A stretch of DNA of 64,000 bases from Gamsiella multidivaricata. Taxonomy: Eukaryota; Mortierellomycota; Mortierellomycetes; Mortierellales; Mortierellaceae. The translations under genes were made by a program, and so were the position numbers. Of the stretch, positions 12,393 through 26,670 are shown one piece after another. Numbering within the stretch: position 1 is the first letter of the stretch; each line of letters begins with the position of its first letter. The notes beneath the pieces were generated by a model. That model did not search any database. It worked only from the letters and a program-made list of their open reading frames with translations, and was not told where the DNA came from. Where the stretch lies: the NCBI RefSeq assembly GCF_025024155.1, contig NW_026251761.1:207885-271884 (forward strand), read 5' to 3'.

Positions 12393-15300
12393 TCAATCTA
12401 CAAAATAATGCCTAAACATGCTCTCGTTCCTCAGTTCTGGATCGTTGGCCACAACATAATACAGATGCAACATCAGCTTTGGGAACCGCGACGTAAAGTA
12501 GTTCAAAAATCCGTGCGGCAGATCTCCTAGTGCCCGCTTGACGTGCGGGGGTAAATCCTGATAATGGTGTTTCTATGGATTTGATAGAATAAAGTAAACA
12601 GTGCGTTATAAACTCTGTGATCTTCAAATTCATTACCGAGACCGAACTAGATACCGTACACACGAATGTCTTTTTTTTTTTTTACCTTGTTACGAAGGGC
12701 ACGCAAAAGATCACGAACACTGTTTCCATCATACTTGCGATATTTGCCCAAGTTCTCGACCAAGGTCCGATCGATCACCTTATACCAGTCCTTAACCAAA
12801 ATCTCCTTCGCGTTCTGCTCCAGCTTGATTAACAATTGACTCGGCAGGTCCGCGTCTACGCCCCGGTCCTCAATCTCAAATCGGTCCGAGCAATCCTGCA
12901 TAAACATGAGCCGCTTATTTGCCGACCAAAAGTATGGATGGTGCATTACGGTAAATGCATCCGGTCGATCTGCTGGGTCGTGCGCAATCATCCTCGATAT
13001 CAGATCCTTGGCCTCCACGCCCTCCTGGCCCAAGGCATCCAGCCCGCTCAAGTTCGGTCGGTTCAGCAAGATATTTCGCTCACGAGAATATCGATCCCCA
13101 AAGGGATGCTCGCCATTCGTCAGAACATAGTAGAAGACACAACCTGTAGAAAAGATATCGATCGCACGGGTCATCCTGTTGGCGCGTCCTCCGGATGAGC
13201 CGGAACCGCCGACTTCTTGGCTAGACGACGAAGAATCATCTGCGAGTGTACCACTAACGGTCCCATTGACCATCGCCTGAAGCAGTTCATCGTCCTGATC
13301 CATGCCCAAGAAGCATTCTGGGGCACGCCAGCCAATCGTCCCTCCTCCTGCGCCGCCTCGCCCGCCATGCACAGTCGTATTATGGAAGCTCGACTGATCG
13401 TTCTCAAGCTTGCGACACAGTCCAAAATCCGAAATCAAAACCCTGCCAGGATACAGATCTTGTGCTGGGGAGGGGACAGAGTTGGCACGAACAACACTGG
13501 TGATCATTCCGCTGGATCCCAAAGGTGGCGGTGGTGGTGTTGCTGAAAGACTCGATGTTGATAACAGTGACGATTTCGATGGTTTGGGTTTGCGTTTAGG
13601 CTCGCCGACCAATATGTTCTGAGGTTTGATATCCCGGTGGACAATCTTCAGGCTGTGAAGGTGATGGATACCAGAGATAATTTGGAAGAGAATTTTTTGC
13701 GGCTCAAGTGTTGCTGACAGATCTCGATACGGCTGCATATGTCCGCGCTCAATAATATCGTCCAGGGAAGCCGAGCAAAGCTCCAGTGCTATGTACAAAA
13801 ATCGGTCGCATTGTTCCTAGGGTCATCAGCAACTGGTTAGTCCAAGTAAAGATGCTTGACATTGATGCGGATCAAACATTCCGTTGGACATATCGTCAAC
13901 TTACACTTCGGAAATAGCGCACCACGTTCGCATGGTCATCGCTCTCTTGCAACAGCCGAACTTCGTGAAACGCAACATCATAAAAATCAATCAACAGTCG
14001 CTTGACTGCCACGGCGCGCCCGTCATACGTGCCTTTATACACCACCGTTCCATGGCTTCCGTATCCTAATACGATGTCTGTCACCTGAATCGACTTTAGT
14101 GCCGGCGCGTTCGATGGTGGTCTGATTGGTGTCAAACTCGACGTTGAATCCACAACGGTTTCTTGGCTCGAAGCACTCTTCCTTCCATCATTTTCACTTG
14201 ACCTTCCAGCAGCCAAGAATCCTGCTGGTTCTGAAGATACTTCGTCCTTGTGCTCCAATGTCGATTTTGAATTATTGTTTCCATCACCCGTTTCGGCTGG
14301 TGCAGCTGCAGTCCCCGCAGCCGCCGCAGCCGCCGCCTTCTGACTCTTGCCGCCAGTGCCTCTCTTCTTCTTGCGCCCTCCACTTCCATTCCCGCCTGTG
14401 CCAACTCCTGTACCGTTTGCACCGTTTGCACCATTGATTTTCCCTTCTGCAGTTTCCTGATTCGATGGCTTGTTCCGCGGGCCCTTCCTGCCGCCTTTTT
14501 CGGGTTTCTCGCTCACTTGCCCGGCGGACTTTTCTCGAATCGTTGCTTCATCCCTCCGCTGCTCCAGCTCTAATTGTATAGACGATACCATCGACTTGTC
14601 GTTGAACGCCGGCAGACTGTCTCGATTGTCCCTGTTACTAATGCCTATTGCCGAGGCGACGGTCAATGCAGCCGTGCTAGCGACAGCTGCTCCCTGAATG
14701 ACCGCCTTGACCAGTCCATAGACCCTGAATTGCATGTTATTCTGCTCCAAGAAATTGTCAATGGGTTGGACCAGATTGCTGATCCCCTTAGTGTGCACAA
14801 TTGCTGTCAAGATGCCGACAGAAATCACCAGCCATCCAACAACTGTAGTCGCCCGCGAGATGGGCGGTGGATCTGCAAAGGGGTCGTGGGTATTTGATCT
14901 GGATCGAAAAGAATCATTACCCTCCGGCATAGTAACAATCTCCTCGTCCTTGTCCATATCCAATCCATCATCCACAGTTAAGAAACCGTCCGGTCGGAAG
15001 GGAAAGCCGACCATATGTGGGCCAACTATACATCCAGGAAAGTTGGGCGATCCTGCTCGACAACTCGGTTGATCCTCACCAGAGCCTTCAATGCCCATAT
15101 AGGGCAAGCGTACCTTCTCCGGATCCGGCTTGCCCAGCAACGGGTAGTTCTGCTCTGAGAGCACATAGAGCTGATCCTGGTACATCCTCACATGGGCTAT
15201 TGGTGAAAGTTCGTCCATCCCAGGCAGCCGCTTCTGCCGTGCCAACACCGCCTTTTGAGTATTAAAATTGACATAGATCTCAAACACAGCTGTGGTGGGC

Positions 15301-16955
15301 GACGCGAGCTTTTTGCGCCACATGATACCAGCATCCGATTTCCAGAACGCCACCAATCCGTCCTTGTCGATTCCGATCCAAGTCATCGGTCCATCCTTGA
15401 CAACGCTCGGATTCTCAGTCACCGGGAAATACTCACTATAAGAGATGTCCCACTGCATCCCAGATATCGGATCCGCGATACACAGCGTATATTCTATCAG
15501 AATAGAGCCATGGGGATCAATTTGTGGAAAGCAGACCATCCCGCATAATCCATGATAAATTCACGGCATACATGCGGCAAAACTTACCAGCATGGCCAAG
15601 GACAATGGTAAGTCCTGATGCTTTGATGCCCTCCGGTCCTGTGCATCCATTGGGAGCCTCGAATGTATTGACGACTTGTCCAGTGCTGATGTCCAGCTCC
15701 AAGAGACTGGTTTTCTTACCGCCTGTAATCCTCTTTCCATCGGGCCGGATCTGGGGCGAGTTGGTGACCAGGTGCACCAATGATCCGACGGGCTATGAAT
15801 GCATATACAGGATGCTGGTATTGGTGAGTGGATGATCGAGAATCTGTTATGCAACCCAATTAGTGTAGTCTCTTTAATTGCCCTCCTCCACAGACACTCT
15901 CCGATGATGTGATTGAACAAGGAGCGACCAAGCACGCCGGCGTACAAGCCCATGGCGACCTAAATTTTTTTTTTTGGGCTGTTACGTGGAAGCACGAGAG
16001 AGCGTACCTCCTCTAAATGCAAGCAACCCTATTTTCTGTCGCCCAAACGATACATTCACCGCGCAAAGTTGATTGCTCCGTTGCCATAGGTTTCTACCAT
16101 GGTGTGGGCAGCGAGCCGAGAAATGGAAGAATGAACATCGATCGACAAGGAGAATAATCCCTGTCGTAGTCCTGTACTCCTGCAATCTAGCTGTCGCCGC
16201 AACGATGCTTCGTTCGTTTATTGCTCCTCAATTGTTCGGGAGAACAAAGAAGCCGTCCTTACCTGAAGACCACTTGAGTTAGAATAGACATAGAGCCTTG
16301 GTATCTCTGCTGGCTCGACAATAAAGGTCCAATCCTCGCTATCGTACTCAATATCGCCGTCCAACAGACCGGCAGGTCTTGTTCCGTCCTGCTCCCCCTC
16401 AATGCTACTGCTAGCAAAGATATCAGTGTCACTACCCCTGCTTCTGCTCTTGGTGTATTTGGTGACATTGCTTGACACGATGGCTCCAACGGCCTGCGGC
16501 GGTCGAGTCCAGAAGAGTTCGCCATTACGGGTATCGATACAATGCAGATTGCCATCAACGGTTGTCAATAAGGCCAAGGAGGTAATTCTGTACTCTGGTG
16601 TTGGTGCTTGGATCAGTGGGCCTGTGTTGTCGAGAAACCTTTTTTTCAGCTTGCTGTTCGTTGTTGTTGCGGGTCGGGAGGCCTCAATTTCTTTAGAGTT
16701 GCTCGAGTGCAAGAACAAAGCGGCGGCCGCACTGCCCTGTGAGGAAAGTGCCAGGGGTTTGGAGGCTGAGTCGTGGGGAGAGGCTTTGTTGGAGGAGAAC
16801 TGTGGGATGTCGCCGAGGTGGTGGGTGTCTACTGGTGGGAGGATGATCTCCATGTGGGGAGAGGCTGCGCCGCGTGCTGCAACGAGGGCAAGGGGCGGTA
16901 TCCTGCAGAGCAGGATGCTCAAACACAGGTACAGGGACGAGTCCTTGAGCCGCAT
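12393..16955 (-). CDS. IRE1: IRE1 ER-stress sensor kinase/endoribonuclease
   Basis: Five exons (16955-16263, 15792-15588, 15493-13905, 13816-12686, 12572-12393; introns 470, 94, 88 and 113 bp) sum to 1265 aa. A signal peptide (YLCLSILLCRIPPLALVAA) leads a luminal PQQ/WD-like sensor with LLTTVDGNLHCIDTRNG and GGKKTSLLELDISTG. A membrane span, VVGWLVISVGILTAIV, lies at about 515-534. The cytosolic kinase begins near 772: glycine loop GYGSHG, lysine in VAVKRL, VHRDIKPQN near 889 and SDFGL near 959. A C-terminal KEN RNase carries the catalytic-type RNKKHHY segment. IRE1 senses unfolded proteins in the ER, oligomerises and cleaves a HAC1/XBP1-type mRNA. The kinase has a roughly 60-residue Ser/Pro insert between HRD and DFG and a second low-complexity insert in the activation/C-lobe region. 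All key residues are present, so activity is expected. Confidence 0.95.
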
Positions 16956-17848
16956 AGTGAGAAAGAAGACGTTTTATCGATGTGGAGAGAAGGGATGAAT
17001 GTGTGTGTGCGAGGTAAGGAAGGAGCAGGTGGTGTGTGAAGCACAGGGGCAGGCACAGGCACCCGTTTGGTTGTTGTGCCCAGTGAGTGCTGGCTAAAAG
17101 TGGGTTGGAATGAACAATAAACAGGAAGTAGCGAGGAAGGAGGAGGTTTAAAGGCAGGGGAAGGGGAGTAGGTCGTGAACAACTCGTATGAATAGGCTAA
17201 GGGTATTAAGGGCAATAGCAGGGCAAGAGGGCGAGGAATATGAGGAAGGTTGATGAGCAATGGAGATGGATGGATGGATGGATGGAGAGGGATGAATGAA
17301 TGAATGAATGAATGAATGAATGAATGAATGAATGAATGAATGAATGAATGAATGAATGAATGAATGAATGAATGGATGTGGATGAAAAGAGGGGAGTGTG
17401 TTAGTTTCTTTTAAAGAGGTTAATGGACATGAATAGATGGGTAGATGTAGGAGCTCTATCATGCACCGGTTGGAGCTACCTAGAAATGGCAAGGTAGACA
17501 AAAGCAGAAGCACGCAACACACAGCCCTAGCCTAGAAGGAGATGACACGCACAGCAAATGGGCTGGCTACCTTATGGTGATCGTGCCCTTTCATCCAAGT
17601 CGTCCTGACCAAAAAAAGCAGCTCCATCTATCACCGCAACTGCCATCAAGTGAAGAATTACGTGGACAGATGTATTCTGCAATGTGTTTCTTATACGAAT
17701 ACACACCGTTCGTTATCGTTATTGTTGTCGAATAAATACTTTTTCTTGTTGTCATCATTAAGTAGAATAATAACCAAAACTTCCTCCCCCTTCAATTGGT
17801 ATCCATCATGTCGTCAAAGAAATCGATAAAAAAGATATTAAAAAATTT
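16956..17848. other. IRE1 upstream region with microsatellite
   Basis: Gene-free 893-bp stretch between the 3' end of the forkhead gene and the 5' end of IRE1, both on the - strand. It should hold the IRE1 promoter and leader. Its main visible structure is the TGGA/TGAA microsatellite described separately. Open frames here on the - strand only reflect the repeat (Phe-Ile-His-Ser periodicity). Confidence 0.5.
17262..17373. repeat. compound tetranucleotide microsatellite (TGGA)n-(TGAA)n
   Basis: About five TGGA units (17262-17286) are followed, after a short interruption, by about twenty near-perfect TGAA units (17293-17373). It lies roughly 300-400 bp upstream of the IRE1 start codon. Confidence 0.95.
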
Positions 17849-21071
<3,223 letters not shown>

Positions 21072-21546
21072 ATGTCGTTGAAAGTGGGACGAGGAGCGTG
21101 TTTCCTGGAAGATAGGAGATGGAAGATGGAAGAGAGAGGTGAGAGGGTGAGGTGGACGAGGAAGGAAAGTCGGCGGAGGACGACGTGAGAGAAAGAAAGA
21201 CGGATCGTTACGACACAGAATCAAGGCGAGGTTGGCTGTGGGGACCGGTTCATAAAAGCGACACCCCAAGGCCACGCAGGTAAGAGTAGGAAGGGCAGAA
21301 GGAAGGGAAAGGAGAGCAGGCAAGTGAAGAGCAGCAAAAAGGGTAGGCAGGCAGTGTTAGGTGAGCATCATGGATGGCATATGACTACTTGTGAACCAGC
21401 CTGATAGAATAATTACGGATGGTAGTAGTTCTTTACAGGAAAGGAAAGAATGAAGACTTGGTAAGTGAAGGAGGTGGGGTTTTTATGGTTTTTTGTTGTT
21501 TTTTTACGGACAGAAAAGAGAAGAGAGAAGGGAGAAAGAAAAAAAA

Positions 21547-21583
21547 GGCAGAAAAGGCAGAAAAGGCAGAAAAGGCAGAAAAG
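21547..21583. repeat. 9-bp tandem repeat GGCAGAAAA
   Basis: Four head-to-tail copies of GGCAGAAAA inside a purine-only stretch, roughly 480 bp upstream of the forkhead start codon and so probably in its promoter or 5' leader. Confidence 0.85.
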
Positions 21584-22059
21584 GACGAAAGAAGGATATA
21601 AAGAAGTGGTGGATGGTAAACAGAAGGATGGAGAAAAGAAACAAGAAAGAGAAGAAAAGGGAGAACACAAAAGATCCCTTAGTTTCCCTCTCTTTTTTTC
21701 TCGCTCGTCTGCTTGGTCCTCTCTCGTTCGGCCAAAGAGTGAGTTTATGATTTTATGGTTTTGCTCGATAGGTTGATCGAGTAGAGTCTGAATCGATACG
21801 ATGCCGTGCAATCTGCTGCTAGTTTTTATTTCGTCCGAGGGTGGCGAAGTTGACAGGGGTGGCCAACGATATTCATGGAAAGAAGAGAGAGTAAACCAGA
21901 AACGAGACGAACGCAACAGACGCACCGGCAGCAATAGGGGCAACAACAACACCGTGTAGACTACCCGGCGTTTAGCGGAAGGTCAACCGCGCGTACTCGA
22001 CTCCTTCATTTACTCGACAAAGACCTTGGTGTAGGCTCAATGGTGTATAACACATAACA

Positions 22060-22130
22060 CAGTGAATAAATGAATGAGTGAATGAATAAATGAATGAATC
22101 CACGAATGAATGAATTTGCGAATGAATACA
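22060..22130. repeat. degenerate AATG/AATA tetranucleotide repeat
   Basis: Imperfect tandem GAATGAAT/GAATAAAT units, similar in motif to the longer microsatellite upstream of IRE1 but more eroded. Confidence 0.7.
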
Positions 22131-22855
22131 CACTATAAAATGGGCGTGGAGCTGGATAAGTCTATACACTCGACCATCGCGTAAAGTTTAGGTTTTTTTT
22201 CTCTTTTGTTCATGGATGCAATTGAATCTCGCCTCGCATGCCTCTCGCTTGTCCATCCCTGCAGCTACAGTACGAAGAATGCGATCATCCATTATCCACT
22301 CTTTTTTTCTTTTTGATGATAGACAGGTTGCGTAAATGGGTGGAGTAGATCAAAGGAAAAGGTAGATGCAGCACTGCAACAGTAATTGTACATGCAATTG
22401 CTCCCCTCTTTTCTCAGTTGTTGTTTGTTGTTGTGCATGGTCTGAAAATGCCCGAAGATGCAATATCAAGTATGAAGTATGTGTAATGAATTAGAGTAAC
22501 AGGGCCAGAATAAAAGAAACGCGACCGTGAAAAAGGGGAGGGAGAGGAGGTTGTTTGTTCCTTGCTCTCGTACCTGATTCGATCTGCCCAAGTTCCCCTG
22601 TCTTATTCTCCTCTCATTGTTGCACCGGTTCCTGTGAAAGGACAAGATGACATGCCAAGGCTGATGAAAAAAAAGGGGGGGAGATGAACAGGTAACATAC
22701 AGCACAGGTAAAGTACACATATAGGAAAAAACAACAACACGACGCGCAGGGGTCAAAATGAAGTGGGAGAACCAAAAGAGTGAAGAGAATGAACAGGGGT
22801 ACGTGCCCTGTTGTGCGAGTCCCTCCTTCGCAAGAGGCAGTGGTGATGATGTCGG

Positions 22856-23315
22856 TCAAATAAACGTAAGCAATATGCAGAGTGCCTCGGTCCCCATGAT
22901 CCCAAAGCAGATGCCGTACTGCATAGAATACCAAAATACGATGTTCAAAGGGAATCGTCCATACGTTTGGGTAACGCCAATTGCAACAGTATCCATCTGA
23001 GGCGCTGCATCAAGATAAAAGAAAGGCGTGTAAAGACCCAGTCCGGGTGGACAATAGACTAATATTGCCATCCACTTCCCTAGCGCGGGAAGAAAGAAAG
23101 GGGAGAGCGACCCGCATGAACAGAGGTGGACAGAAAGCCTTTGTGAACTGCTTTTCCGTGCGGTAAATTACCCGCCCGATGGTGCTATAGGAATCTTCTG
23201 TTGATCCCGAAGGCCGGACTCTTACTCGTGGTCGCTTACCGTTAAAGAGAGTGGTATTCAGAATAGTTAGGAACGCAGCAACCCCTGCGGCATGCAAAAA
23301 CCACAGTGCCCGATA
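22856..23315 (-). CDS. possible 3'-terminal exons of a multi-spanning membrane protein
   Basis: Two exon-like segments fit together exactly. Segment 23315-23240 follows a CTAG acceptor, encodes YRALWFLHAAGVAAFLTI and ends at a GTAAGC donor in phase 1. Segment 23004-22856 follows a strong pyrimidine tract with TGCAG, restores the phase, and encodes NIVFWYSMQYGICFGIMG and a second hydrophobic stretch before a TGA. The 235-bp intron and both hydrophobic segments look like real membrane helices. The upstream boundary is uncertain: an in-frame TAG lies directly at the acceptor, so the exon cannot extend further 5'. I do not recognise the family, and the gene could be broken. Confidence 0.35.
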
Positions 23316-24414
23316 CTAGCGAATGCCAAGAAGAGCAATTGCCATTGAGAAAACCAGCAGACGTTGTGCAACCGGACCTCGTAGGTTAGAGGATATTTCG
23401 GGATATCTTTGTGTTTCCATGTTCTGGGCGGTAGCCAGGAGAGCACTTCATTTTTTTTCTTCTGTGTAGTGTTTGTATACTGCATTTTGTTACTTTGTTG
23501 CTGTTGTAGATTTTAGTTCAAAGGTAATACTTTGTGGATGATGATAGAGACCAGGGCAACTGAATACAGAAAAATACGCTGAGCATGGCGGGGGCAAGGA
23601 CGTGGCAAGTCGAATAACAGGGCAAAAGAATGAACAAAGTGAACGGATCAATGAATAGATGCTGCAGGATACCGCGGTGTGTCACCAGGACACCCCTCCA
23701 GACAAGTGCTCAGACAGTGACAGAGAGCATCGGGAGGACAATATAGATGTAACACGGCGAAGAAATGAATAAGACTCGGATCTCGGCCTAGATCCGCTGA
23801 AGAACACCAAGAGCGATAGGAGTAGGGGTAGGAAAAATGCGAGTTAGCCTTACCCGGTCGATGGGATGCAGTTGGCACGTCTTGCTCTGTCAATTGCAGA
23901 CGTATTACGGTTGCCCTGGTGGAGTAAAGCAGAGTGGAGAAAGGGGTGAGTCTGCAGTCTTGTCGGTCCCTGAAATAAGAATTTTGATGAATGCATGGAA
24001 CCACGTCCATGGAGATCTCCTGAAGACAACAGCCACGCGACGCACTCAAAGAGCGGAAATAGAAACATCGACAGACTTATCCTCGGAAATTTGACGTCTC
24101 GCGTGGCCCTCTTAATGAACATGCAATTTACAAATACTCTTGTGCATACAATAAAAACCTGTAGGCTGTACACCCAACACATTAAGGCACAGCTCAATCC
24201 TCATGTGTAGGACGAGAAGGGTTCCCAACGTCTGTGTCCCCTGCAAGGGAAGAGTGACCCTGGAACACTGGTCCATGACATGACATAGGAAACCAAATGA
24301 CGCGAGGGAGGAGGAGGAGGGGGAAGAGCAGAAGGACAAAGGGGTTCAAAATACATGCTGTGGAGAAAATGAAAACTGATGCTGAACGCACACGAAACCC
24401 TTGTAAAGCATTAC

Positions 24415-24671
24415 TCCGCACGCTTTAGTGCCCGACGTATAGAAGACAAGAATTCCCTCCAGGTGAAGATGACCAAGAGTTTGTTGAGCACCGCAGACCT
24501 TTGCCCATAAAACTACAGTAGTCCGTGGTTAGACGCCCTGTACTTTGTTTGTTGTCAATACAAAATGGGAAGGATAACAAACATGCTTCAAGACAACAAA
24601 CAAACAGCAGGCACGATCGGATCTTACTGAGCAATATACCGATTGTAGTCAGCGCAGCAATGGAGACGGCT
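24415..24671 (-). CDS. possible internal exons of a multi-spanning membrane protein
   Basis: Segment ending at 24628 encodes a hydrophobic helix (AVSIAALTTIGILL) and stops at a GTAAGA donor in phase 1. After a 115-bp gap, segment 24512-24415 continues in phase with ILWAKVCGAQQTLGHLHLEG and a second hydrophobic stretch, ending at a GTAATG donor in phase 0. The 5' limit of the first segment is approximate. These pieces have the same orientation and character as the exon pair at 22856-23315 and may belong to one gene, but I could not build an unbroken model between them. Confidence 0.3.
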
Positions 24672-26309
24672 CTTCGTTTTTAATAAAGTCTTGCAAGAGT
24701 TGCAAACAGGGATAAAGTCGCGCTTCGGAGAAGGGGAGATTGGGGCAATTGGTGGCAAAGGAAAACCCAAAATAACCCTGGGTGGCGAGAACTGGGTTCG
24801 AGAAGCCTACCGGCAGTGGTGTTCTATTGGACGTGCTCGCAGACACACTCTGCTTGTTCTTATGGTATGTTAACGAACGAAATCGAGCGAGTGGGATGAG
24901 AAGTAGATGACAATGGGGGAGGGGGGAATGAGGATGAATGAACAAGGCGAGAGGCGGGGGAAGGAAGAAGAGGGACAGGACAGGAGGGTTGCAGAGCAGC
25001 CAGCGGAAGGAAGGTTTTGGTAGCTCAAGTTCCTTTTGATGTCCTCGTTGTCGCCGTGGATGGTGGCGGATGACAGATGTGTCAATTGCATTATTGAGAT
25101 CCAGGCCCTGGGTCGGAAATTTCGGTTCAAATCCCAAAGGGCTACCTGTCCATTTGTCATTCTACTTTATTTTACACTTGCAGACACTATTACCCTAGCA
25201 ATGAAGTTACTGTACACAGGGTGTGTGGAGGACGGGAGGAATGGTGCCCTCTCTCCTCTCCCTTTTCCCCATCTTTGTGTACTTTCCGCCCATGCATCCC
25301 CATGCACCCCATGCATCCTGGTCTGGCCACGACCATAAAGAAGATTGTACCACGTACACTTTGTTCATTCATCCCGATTGACGTGGAGGGCAAACAGTTG
25401 GGCGAGGCATGGGAGTGGTGTCTTTAGAGATGCATCGTTACACGAACTGAGCGAACGGAAGGACTGAGGTTTGTTAACTTTCGTTGTCAACAGACGCCCA
25501 CTCATATTCGGAGTCGTTATGATGAAAGACGGAGGGCCAGAGAGCTAGGCCACCAGGCTCGCTGGTAACCGGCAGAAAAATAAGTGGTGTTCAGGAGGTT
25601 TTTTTTAATGCGATGGGTCCCGTAATCCCTAAACGTGTCTGTACGTGCACATGTACAAGTTGCATGCGTAAGAAACTCCTTCCTCGTCCCGTGGTTGTTG
25701 TCGCACTGGACATGCAAGGCCATACACGTTGTACAGGATGACTAACAAAGAAACACCTGCAGGAGTCACCTGCATGTCCATCATTTCACCATGCGGCGTA
25801 AAGCTTTCATCGTCTCGATCGCGGAATACAAACATGCTACTCAAAAATCTCCTTCACCAGTGGTTTAGCGTTGGCAGTACCTCCCTACGCTACGCTCCGT
25901 GCGCGTGTGGTTTCATGGCGCTGGCTTCACTATGTTCGCTCCAGATATACATTTTGGTGTGAATGTGGGTCAACCAATAAAATGCCATCCTCTCCACATA
26001 TTTGGGTCAGCATTCGCGCTCTGCTCATTTACACTGTCATCCAATACAACTAGAAAATGACTAGTTGATCATGCAGACTTCGTGAATGCGCTTCTGTGTA
26101 GAAGACGCTCATTTTTGAACATTGCTCGTCGTTTACAGATACCGATCCTCGATAAATATGCAGTAATTCAACTTGATTTTTTTTTATTGGACCTGAATGC
26201 GAAAGTCTACGTACGCACAGCGGTCGAATATATCAAATTATCTGTCTTCAATTCATTCTGACTCCTTTCCTTCATTTTCTTCCACGAACCTCTCCCTCTC
26301 ACATCGACC

Positions 26310-26670
26310 ATGTCAGGCAACGAATGAAGTTGGGACATGAACGCATGGCGAAACTCCCGACTAAGAAGAGCTGGCCTATTTTTTCTTAGTAGATCGAATT
26401 CATAGCCGAATGTACATCGTCGGCCGTTCAGACCATGTCTCCGATACATCGTCCGCCTTTCTTGCAGCTATCCTCGAGTACTTGACCGCTGAGATTTTCG
26501 ATGTCACCGGTAACGCTACCCGCGGCAGCAACATACCTTGTACTATTTCCCATCCCCTTCAGCTCAGCATTCGCGACGACGGAGAGCTGAACGATTTGCT
26601 CGAACATGTAGCCGTTCCGGGAAAATCTGTGGCCCGAAGCCGATGCCTCACACTCATCCGAAATGGCCCA
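26310..26670 (+). pseudogene. histone H2A pseudogene
   Basis: Read across three frames, the segment follows canonical H2A from the MSG start to the C-terminal tail. ATG-TCA-GGC at 26310 is followed by an in-frame TGA at 26325. SRLRRAGLFF (H2A RAGLxFPVGR region) lies at about 26350-26384. A one-base shift at the T run 26379-26384 leads into LVDRIHSRM, then AAILEYLTAEIFDVTGNA and HPLQLSIRDDGELNDLL. A second shift near 26620-26632 leads into a GPKPMPHTHPKW segment matching the H2A docking tail. The spacing between RIH and ILEYL (22 residues) matches canonical H2A rather than H2A.Z. One stop and two frameshifts, plus many substitutions at conserved histone positions, make function as a histone very unlikely. 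Confidence 0.85.

Noticed and set aside
15561..15953. Open frame (MGLYAGVLGRSLFN...) inside the IRE1 gene
   Set aside because: It lies mostly in the first intron and out of the IRE1 frame over exon 2; the direct exon join gives better family continuity. Kept only as a possible optional exon.
17148..17522. Open frame with Phe-Ile-His-Ser repeats
   Set aside because: Pure translation of the TGAA microsatellite.
21413..21952. 179-codon open frame with LFCLFCLFCLF repeats (-)
   Set aside because: Translation of the 9-bp purine repeat and other low-complexity sequence upstream of the forkhead gene.
25108..25140. tRNA-like B box (GGTTCAAATCCC) on the + strand
   Set aside because: No A box at the right distance upstream and no acceptor stem or anticodon arm can be folded.
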